From Mycobacterium sp. 852002-51961_SCH5331710 (GTDB taxonomy: Bacteria > Actinomycetota > Actinomycetes > Mycobacteriales > Mycobacteriaceae), in the NCBI RefSeq assembly GCF_001665535.1, contig NZ_LZSQ01000066.1, forward strand, positions 1 through 64,000: a stretch of DNA of 64,000 nucleotides. The letters run 5' to 3'. Both the position numbers and the translations under genes were made by a program. Of the stretch, positions 57,619 to 64,000 are shown in pieces. A model generated the notes under the pieces. It did no database searches. It worked only from the letters and a program-made list of their open reading frames with translations, and was not told the origin of the DNA. Position 1 is the stretch's first letter, and each line of letters opens with the position of its first letter.

Positions 57619-60600
57619 CGAGAAGTCCCCGTTCCACTGTTTCGTGTCATGCTGCGGATCTGACGCGCCGCCACCGATAGCGTCGCCAAATCGTGCTGAC
57701 CGCTTTCATGTATCTCGCTGAGCGTGCGACGGGCGCGGTCCACCCGGGAGCCGTTCGTGGTCTCCCACTCCGCGATCTTCTCCTCGCCCGTCTCCTCCGG
57801 CTCGCCGACCGCCAGCACGTCCAGGCACAGCGACCGCAGGGAGCCGTAGATGTCGTCGCGAATCGCCAACCGCGCCAACGAGTGCCAGCGGTCATCGCGC
57901 TCCAGCCGGGATACCGCGGTGAGCAGGGTGTCGGTGTTGAGGTAGTCCATCAGCGCAAAGTAGGTGTCGGCGACCTCGTCGGGTTCGCGGTCGACGATGT
58001 CCCCGATGTCGATGATGTCGAGCAGGCTGAACTGGTACAGCCCCGTCGCGACCGTGTAGGCCAGATCCCTCGGGACCCTGCGGGAGGCGAACTCGTCGGT
58101 CTCCTTGGACACGATCGCCTCGTCGTCACCGCGCAGCCATTCCGGCATCCGCGGAGTCAGCGCAGCAACCTTGGCGGCGAAACGGTTGATCTCGGCGCCC
58201 ACGGCGAGCGGCTGCGGACGGTAGTTCAACAGCCAGCGTCCGGCCCGGTCGACGAGCCGACGAAGATCCAGCGTCATCCTGTCGGTCACCGCGACGGAGA
58301 CACCGTCGCTGCCCGCGGCCCGGATCTGCCGCCAAACGTCGTTGATCCGGAAGATCGCGTTGGCCGCGGCGTAACTGCGCACGGCGTCGACCGGCCCCAC
58401 CCCGGCGTCCTCGCTGGTGCGGTACGCGTAGGTGATCCCGCTGGTGTCCACGAGGTCGTTGACCAGCATGGTGGTGACGATCTCGCGGCGCAGCTGATGC
58501 GACCGGATCTCCGCGGCGAACGGCTCGCGCAGCTTCTCCGGGAAGTACCGGGGCAGCCGCGAGGCGAACGCCTCCTGGTCCGGCAGGTCGCTGGCCAGCA
58601 CGTCGGCCTTCAGTGCGAGTTTGACGTGCGCCATCAGCGTCGCCAGTTCCGGTGAGGTCAAACCGATTCCGGCGTCGGTGCGACGATGGATCTCCTTCTC
58701 CGACGGCAGCGCCTCCAGCTCGCGGTTGAGGCCGCGGTCGGTGACGAAGGCCCTGATCATGCGCGCGTGTACGGGAAGCAGGCTGGCCGCGTTGGCGCGG
58801 CTGGTGCCCATCAGGTCGTTCTGATCCTCGTTGTCCTGCAGGACCAGTCGGCCGACCTCGTCGGTCATCGACAACAGCAGCTCGGTGCGGTCGTCTGGGC
58901 TGACCTTCCCGGCGGTGACCAGCGAGTCGATCAGGATCTTGATGTTGACCTCGTGGTCGGAGCAGTCGACGCCGGCCGAGTTGTCCAGCGCGTCGGTGTT
59001 GATGCGGCCTCCGGCGAGATCGAACTCGATGCGCCCGAGCGCGGTCACGCCCAGGTTGCCGCCCTCGCCGACCACCTTGACCCGCAACTGGTTTCCGTTC
59101 ACGCGGACGGGGTCGTTGGCGCGGTCACCGACGTCGGCATCGGATTCGCTCTCGGCCTTGATGTAGGTGCCGATGCCGCCGTTGAACAGCAGGTCGGCGG
59201 GCGCCTTGAGGATCGCCTTGATCAGATTCGGCGGGGTGAGCTCGTCGACATCGTCGTCGATACCCAGCGCGGCACGGGCCTGCGGGCTGATCTGGATCGA
59301 CTTGTGCTCTCTGCTGTAGACGCCGCCGCCCTCGCTGATCAGGGAGGTGTCGTAGTCCTCCCAGCTCGAGCGGGGCAGGTCGAACAGGCGCTCGCGCTCC
59401 TCCCACGACCGCGCGGCGTCGGGATCGGGGTCGATGAAGATGTGGCGGTGGTCGAACGCGGCCAACAGCCGAATGTGCTTGGACAGCAACATGCCGTTGC
59501 CGAAAACGTCGCCGCTCATATCGCCGATCCCGACGACGGTGAAGTCCTCGGACTGGGTGTCGACGCCCATCTCGCGGAAGTGGCGTTTGACCGATTCCCA
59601 CGCGCCCTTGGCGGTGATGCCCATCGCCTTGTGGTCGTATCCTACCGAACCGCCCGAGGCGAACGCGTCACCGAGCCAGAAGCCGTACGACTTGGCCACC
59701 TCGTTGGCGATGTCGGAGAACGTCGCGGTGCCCTTGTCGGCGGCGACCACAAGATACGCGTCGTCCCCGTCGCGGCGCACGACGTCCGGCGGCGAAACCA
59801 CTTGTCCGGTGGCCTTGTCGACGTTGTCGGTCACATCGAGCAGACCGGCGATGAACAGCTGATAGCACGACACGCCTTCGCCGCGCTGGGCGTCCCGGTC
59901 GGCGGCTGCGTCACCGGTGGGTGTCGGCGGCTGCTTGACGACGAAGCCGCCCTTGGCGCCGACGGGCACGATCACCGCGTTCTTGACGGCCTGCGCCTTG
60001 ACCAGCCCGAGGATCTCGGTGCGGAAGTCTTCGCGACGGTCCGACCAGCGCAGTCCGCCGCGCGCCACATAGCCGAACCGCAGGTGCACACCCTCGACGC
60101 GCGGCGAGTACACGAAGATCTCGAACTTCGGCCGCGGCAGCGGCAATTCGTCGATCAGGCCCGGATCGAGCTTGAACGACAGCACATCCTGCGCACGGGC
60201 CGACTCCTGGCGCCTCACGAAGTAGTTGGTGCGCAGCGTCGCCTGGATCATCGACGCGAACGCCCGCAGCACGCGGTCGGTGTCGAGGCTGACCAGCGCG
60301 TCGATGTCGGCGGTCACGGCGGCCGCGGCGGCCTGGGCGTCGCGGCGTTTCGGCGCGTCGCCCTGCTCTGATTCGAACGGGTAGAACAGCGCCTCGAACA
60401 GTTCAACCAGCGAGCGCGCGGTCTTGGCGTGGTCGTTGATGACGGCCTCGATGTGCGACTGGCTGTACGGAAAACCGGCCTGCCGCAGGTACTTCGCGTA
60501 GCTGCGCAGGACGGCGACCTGCTGCCAGTTCAGCCCGGCCCGCATCACCAACTCGTTGAACCGGTCGGTCTCGGCGCGGCCCTGCCAGATCGCGGTCAGC

Positions 60601-62504
60601 GCGTCGGCGAACCGCGTCGCGGTCTCGGCTCGCTCGGAGGCCGACTCGATGCGCGGAATCGACTTGTGCGGCGAAATCTTGAACTGGTAGATCCACACGC
60701 CGAGCCCGTCGGGCCGCTCGACGGTGAACGGCCGCTCTTCGAGCACGACGACGCCCATCGACTGCAGCATCGGCAGCAGATCGCTCAGTGACGCCGAATG
60801 TCCACCGAGATACAGGGTGAGCTGCGCGGTGCCTTCCTCGAGATCGGTGAGCACCGGCCGGATCGAATCGTCCTGCAGGTCTTCGATGATCGCGATGTCG
60901 TCGATCGCGTCGAGCGGCGCGACCGCCTGCTTGTAGGCCTCGGGGAAGGCCGCCGAGTAGTGCTGGGCCGTGCGTTGATCGATGGAACCCGTCTTCACCG
61001 CGCCGATCAGCCGGTCACCCCAGGTGCGCGCCGCCTCGGTCAGCAGGTCCTGGATGCGGGACTCGTTCGCCTCGGACGTGTCGATCGCGCGGGCACTGGT
61101 GCCGTCGGGCATGCGCACGGAGAAATGCACAACGGCCCAGGGCGATTCGCTCACGCGCGCGGTGTACTCGATGCTGGCCCCGCCGAGCTCGCGGACGAGG
61201 ATGTCTTGCATCTGCAACCGCACCGCGGTGGTGTAGCGGTCGCGCGGCAGGTACACCAGGCACGAGACGAAGTGCGCGAGCGAATCGGCGCGCATGAACA
61301 GCAACGTTCGCCGACGCGACCCGAGGTCGACGACGGCCTTGACCATGTCCAGCACGTCGCGCGCCGAGAGCGCGAACAGCTCGGAGCGCGGAATGGTCTG
61401 GATGATGTCGAGCAGCAGCTGCCCGGGGTGGCTGGGATCGTTGCGTGACAGCGAGAGTGCCTCGTTGACCCGGCGCGAGACCAACGGGATCTCAAGCACA
61501 TTGGCGTTCATCGCCGCCACCGTGAACAGGCCGACGAAGCGATGTTCGATCACGGTCGGGCCCTGCTGTTCACGCACCACGACGATGTAGGGATAGGCGC
61601 CGTACCGCAGGTAGCTCGGAATGGTGGCCTGCGCCAACACGAGAAGGTCGCCGTCGTCGGTCAGCGGTGGCAGCACGTCGTGGTGCAGCCGCAGCGTTCC
61701 GAGGCGGCTCGCGGGGTCGACCGACGACTGACCCTCGCGTATCGAACAGCGCTGATAGCCGAGCAACACGAAGTGTCCGTCGGCGAGCCAGCGCAACAGC
61801 GCCGCGACATCCTCGCGGTCCGGTCCGCGGAACCGGCCCTCGGTGTCGGTGGCGATGTTGTGTCCCAATGTGCGCAGGGTCGAGGACAGTTCGCCTGCGT
61901 CGAGCGCGACGTGGCGCGCGTCGGCGAGCACGGCCGGCAGCATCTGCGCCACCTGGGCGAGCGCCTTGGTGTCCACGGTCGCCGCGAGCTGGACGTGGAT
62001 CCAGGCCTCGAACACCGCGTCGCGGGATCCACCTTCGGAGGCGGGTGCGACGTCGAGCAGTTCGCCCGCCCGCGCACGGTGCACGCGCATCACCGGGTTC
62101 ATGATCGCGGTGTAGGCGACGCCGAAGCGGTGCAGCAGCACCGTGACCGAATCCATAACCATCGCGGTGCTGTCGGTGACGATCTGCAGTGCGGGACCGA
62201 ATCCCCCCGGATCGTCGGCGCGGTACACCTCGACGCGGGTGTCGCCGTAGGGCCGGAAGCGCCCGAGCCGGTGATGCGCGGCGATCAGATTGGGCGACAC
62301 GATCTGCTGCGCTGTCGCCGTCACCGGCATGGTGACCGTCGAGTCGGCGGTGGGCGCGTCGGCATGCGGACCGCGGTAGGTCTCCAGGTAGGCCCGCGCG
62401 AGGCGCGCCACGGTCTGATCGTCGAGTCCAGAAGAGTCGTTGGCTCCGGTGACGCCGACCCCGGCGCCCGCTGATCTCCCGACGTCCTCCGGATTCACCG
62501 ACAT
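57615..62504 (-). CDS. gdh: NAD-specific glutamate dehydrogenase, large (L-180) type
   Basis: A 1629-aa enzyme that oxidises glutamate to 2-oxoglutarate and ammonia. The long N-terminal regulatory region has ACT-like modules. The catalytic core lies near residues 800-1250 ([52 protein letters not shown]). The Rossmann part and a long helical C-terminal region follow. Length and domain order match Rv2476c, whose activity is controlled by GarA in M. tuberculosis. The ATG has CAGGAG upstream. It is the first gene of a three-gene operon. Confidence 0.96.
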   Translation of the reverse strand: MSVNPEDVGRSAGAGVGVTGANDSSGLDDQTVARLARAYLETYRGPHADAPTADSTVTMPVTATAQQIVSPNLIAAHHRLGRFRPYGDTRVEVYRADDPGGFGPALQIVTDSTAMVMDSVTVLLHRFGVAYTAIMNPVMRVHRARAGELLDVAPASEGGSRDAVFEAWIHVQLAATVDTKALAQVAQMLPAVLADARHVALDAGELSSTLRTLGHNIATDTEGRFRGPDREDVAALLRWLADGHFVLLGYQRCSIREGQSSVDPASRLGTLRLHHDVLPPLTDDGDLLVLAQATIPSYLRYGAYPYIVVVREQQGPTVIEHRFVGLFTVAAMNANVLEIPLVSRRVNEALSLSRNDPSHPGQLLLDIIQTIPRSELFALSARDVLDMVKAVVDLGSRRRTLLFMRADSLAHFVSCLVYLPRDRYTTAVRLQMQDILVRELGGASIEYTARVSESPWAVVHFSVRMPDGTSARAIDTSEANESRIQDLLTEAARTWGDRLIGAVKTGSIDQRTAQHYSAAFPEAYKQAVAPLDAIDDIAIIEDLQDDSIRPVLTDLEEGTAQLTLYLGGHSASLSDLLPMLQSMGVVVLEERPFTVERPDGLGVWIYQFKISPHKSIPRIESASERAETATRFADALTAIWQGRAETDRFNELVMRAGLNWQQVAVLRSYAKYLRQAGFPYSQSHIEAVINDHAKTARSLVELFEALFYPFESEQGDAPKRRDAQAAAAAVTADIDALVSLDTDRVLRAFASMIQATLRTNYFVRRQESARAQDVLSFKLDPGLIDELPLPRPKFEIFVYSPRVEGVHLRFGYVARGGLRWSDRREDFRTEILGLVKAQAVKNAVIVPVGAKGGFVVKQPPTPTGDAAADRDAQRGEGVSCYQLFIAGLLDVTDNVDKATGQVVSPPDVVRRDGDDAYLVVAADKGTATFSDIANEVAKSYGFWLGDAFASGGSVGYDHKAMGITAKGAWESVKRHFREMGVDTQSEDFTVVGIGDMSGDVFGNGMLLSKHIRLLAAFDHRHIFIDPDPDAARSWEERERLFDLPRSSWEDYDTSLISEGGGVYSREHKSIQISPQARAALGIDDDVDELTPPNLIKAILKAPADLLFNGGIGTYIKAESESDADVGDRANDPVRVNGNQLRVKVVGEGGNLGVTALGRIEFDLAGGRINTDALDNSAGVDCSDHEVNIKILIDSLVTAGKVSPDDRTELLLSMTDEVGRLVLQDNEDQNDLMGTSRANAASLLPVHARMIRAFVTDRGLNRELEALPSEKEIHRRTDAGIGLTSPELATLMAHVKLALKADVLASDLPDQEAFASRLPRYFPEKLREPFAAEIRSHQLRREIVTTMLVNDLVDTSGITYAYRTSEDAGVGPVDAVRSYAAANAIFRINDVWRQIRAAGSDGVSVAVTDRMTLDLRRLVDRAGRWLLNYRPQPLAVGAEINRFAAKVAALTPRMPEWLRGDDEAIVSKETDEFASRRVPRDLAYTVATGLYQFSLLDIIDIGDIVDREPDEVADTYFALMDYLNTDTLLTAVSRLERDDRWHSLARLAIRDDIYGSLRSLCLDVLAVGEPEETGEEKIAEWETTNGSRVDRARRTLSEIHESGQHDLATLSVAARQIRSMTRNSGTGTSR

Positions 62505-62640
62505 GCGACGCTCCTGAACTGTTGGCGCGGACCTCCGCCGTTGGATGTCGCCACCAGCCCGAAAAGGGCGAAGCGGCTCCGCGGTCCGCAGAAGACGACC
62601 CTAGTAGCCCGCGCGTGCGGTTCGCGGCTACCCCGCCGGA

Positions 62641-64000
62641 TCAGTCGCGCGTGAGCTTGCGGTGCGTCACGCGGTGCGGGCGGGCGGCCTCAATACCGAG
62701 CCGTTCGACCTTGTTCTCCTCGTAGGCACCGAAGTTACCCTCGAACCAGAACCACTTGGCCTCGTTGTCCTCGTCGCCCTCCCACGCCAGAATGTGCGTA
62801 CAGGTGCGGTCGAGGAACCACCTGTCGTGGGAAATCACGACGGCGCAACCGGGGAAGCTCTCGAGCGCATTCTCCAGCGACGACAGCGTTTCCACGTCGA
62901 GGTCGTTGGTCGGCTCGTCGAGCAGGATCAGGTTGCCGCCCTCCTTGAGCGTCAACGCCAGGTTGAGCCGGTTGCGTTCACCGCCCGACAGCACGCCCGC
63001 GGGCTTCTGCTGATCGGGGCCCTTGAATCCGAACGCGGAGACGTAGGCCCGCGACGGGATCTCGTTCTGCCCGACCTCGATGTAGTCGAGGCCGTCGGAG
63101 ACGACCTCCCACACCGTCTTCTTCGGGTCGATGCCCGCACGGGTCTGGTCGACGTAACTCAGCTTGACCGTGTCGCCGACCTTCACCGTTCCGCTGTCGG
63201 GCTGCTCGAGGCCGACGATGGTCTTGAACAGCGTGGTCTTACCGACGCCGTTGGGACCGATGACCCCGACGATGCCGTTACGCGGCAGCGTGAACGACAG
63301 GTCCTTGATCAGGGTGCGACCGCCGAAGCCCTTGTCGAGGTGTTCGACCTCGACCACGACGTTGCCCAGCCGCGGCGGAGTCGGGATCTGGATCTCCTCG
63401 AAGTCGAGCTTGCGGGTCTTCTCCGCCTCCGCGGCCATCTCCTCGTAGCGCTGCAGGCGGGCCTTGCTCTTGGCCTGGCGCGCCTTGGCGCCCGACCGGA
63501 CCCACGCGAGCTCATCCTGGAGGCGCTTTTGCAGCTTGGCGTCCTTGCGGCCCTGCACGGCGACGCGCTCGGCCTTCTTCTCCAGGTACGTCGAGTAGTT
63601 GCCCTCGTACGGGTAGGCCCGACCCCGGTCGAGCTCGAGGATCCACTCGGCAACGTTGTCCAGGAAGTACCGGTCGTGGGTGACCGCGAGGATGGCGCCC
63701 TTGTACTCGGCGAGGTGCTGTTCGAGCCACTGCACGCTCTCGGCGTCCAGGTGGTTGGTCGGCTCGTCGAGGAGCAGCAGGTCCGGCTTGGACAGCAGCA
63801 GCTTGCACAGCGCGACCCGGCGACGCTCGCCGCCGGACAGGTGGGTGACGGGCTCGTCGGGCGGCGGGCAGCGCAGCGCGTCCATCGCCTGCTCGAGCTG
63901 CGAGTCGATGTCCCACGCGTCGGCGGCGTCGAGCTCCTCCTGGAGCCGTCCCATCTCCTCCATCAGCTCATCGGAGTAGTCGGTGGCCATCAGCTCGGCG
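62641..64000 (-). CDS. ettA: ABC-F translation factor EttA (start-truncated)
   Basis: The visible ~453 residues are the C-terminal part of a two-ABC-domain ABC-F ATPase (homologue of Rv2477c, about 558 aa). Shown are the first signature and Walker B (HLSGGERRRVALCKLLLS, LLLLDEPTNHLD), the linker arm (KKAERVAVQGRKDAKLQKRL) and the second domain with GPNGVGKTTLFK. The second signature LSGGERNRLNLAL and DEPTNDLD follow. It acts at the ribosomal E site to gate elongation by energy state. The gene runs past the right edge; the missing part includes the first Walker A. Confidence 0.93.
   Translation of the reverse strand, partial: AELMATDYSDELMEEMGRLQEELDAADAWDIDSQLEQAMDALRCPPPDEPVTHLSGGERRRVALCKLLLSKPDLLLLDEPTNHLDAESVQWLEQHLAEYKGAILAVTHDRYFLDNVAEWILELDRGRAYPYEGNYSTYLEKKAERVAVQGRKDAKLQKRLQDELAWVRSGAKARQAKSKARLQRYEEMAAEAEKTRKLDFEEIQIPTPPRLGNVVVEVEHLDKGFGGRTLIKDLSFTLPRNGIVGVIGPNGVGKTTLFKTIVGLEQPDSGTVKVGDTVKLSYVDQTRAGIDPKKTVWEVVSDGLDYIEVGQNEIPSRAYVSAFGFKGPDQQKPAGVLSGGERNRLNLALTLKEGGNLILLDEPTNDLDVETLSSLENALESFPGCAVVISHDRWFLDRTCTHILAWEGDEDNEAKWFWFEGNFGAYEENKVERLGIEAARPHRVTHRKLTRD

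Noticed and set aside
58686..60371. 561-codon forward ORF opposite gdh
   Set aside because: Antisense shadow of the glutamate dehydrogenase gene.

Overview
The window is a stretch of high-GC actinobacterial chromosome from a mycobacterium, most likely an environmental or rapid-growing species (Mycolicibacterium-like). The evidence is the gene content and order, which from memory follow M. tuberculosis Rv2438c to Rv2477c: nadE, proB, obg, rpmA, rplU, rne, ndk, folC, valS, rpfE, mobA, korB, korA, clpX, clpP2, clpP1, tig, nei1, rpiB, the Rv2466c-type oxidoreductase, pepN, glbO, aglA, gdh and ettA. GTG and TTG starts are common, and several genes have a TANNNT box 6-7 nt before the start codon, the pattern of leaderless mycobacterial mRNAs. 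I saw no insertion sequence, prophage, CRISPR array or rRNA. The only mobile-type remnant is the 3' end of a DUF222/HNH (13E12-type) gene at the left edge.

Layout. 1-6.6 kb: nadE, then a forward group of a cysteine hydrolase, a molybdopterin oxidoreductase that lacks its Fe-S cysteines, a small helical partner and a sirtuin. 6.6-19.6 kb: a reverse housekeeping block (proline synthesis, Obg, L27/L21, RNase E, NDK, folate, ValRS, a saccharopine-dehydrogenase-like reductase). 19.6-24.4 kb: an S9 peptidase divergent from an HxlR regulator, thioesterase, FAD monooxygenase and VOC protein. 24.4-26.4 kb: two tandem resuscitation-promoting factor (Rpf) genes with a strong terminator and a 1-kb upstream region carrying a CRP-like box. 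26.4-32.7 kb: mobA, korBA, a possible small gene, fdhD and an MFS transporter. 32.9-38 kb: the proteolysis and folding block clpX, a Gly/Pro-rich secreted protein, clpP2-clpP1 with a ClgR-type box, tig, tRNA-Pro and tRNA-Gly.

38-45.6 kb is the accessory part. It holds a frameshifted MASE1-PAS-SpoIIE phosphatase pseudogene, an AT-rich gap, and a divergent cis-prenyltransferase paired with a UDP-galactopyranose-mutase-like flavoprotein. A polyprenyl glycosylphosphotransferase converges on this pair, followed by GAF and DUF1542 proteins. This looks like an uncharacterised lipid-linked glycan or prenyl-lipid locus and is my main candidate for something undescribed. 45.6-64 kb returns to conserved genes: a Na+/H+ antiporter, DNA glycosylase, RpiB, a SigH-type oxidoreductase, aminopeptidase N, two HNH proteins, CtaJ, truncated haemoglobin, alpha-glucosidase, the large NAD-glutamate dehydrogenase and the start-truncated ettA.

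Functional links. MobA and FdhD supply and sulfurate the molybdenum cofactor that the oxidoreductase at 3-5 kb would need. ClpX, ClpP1 and ClpP2 form the essential protease. CtaJ belongs to the respiratory supercomplex. All family assignments come from reading motifs and from memory; no database search was run.
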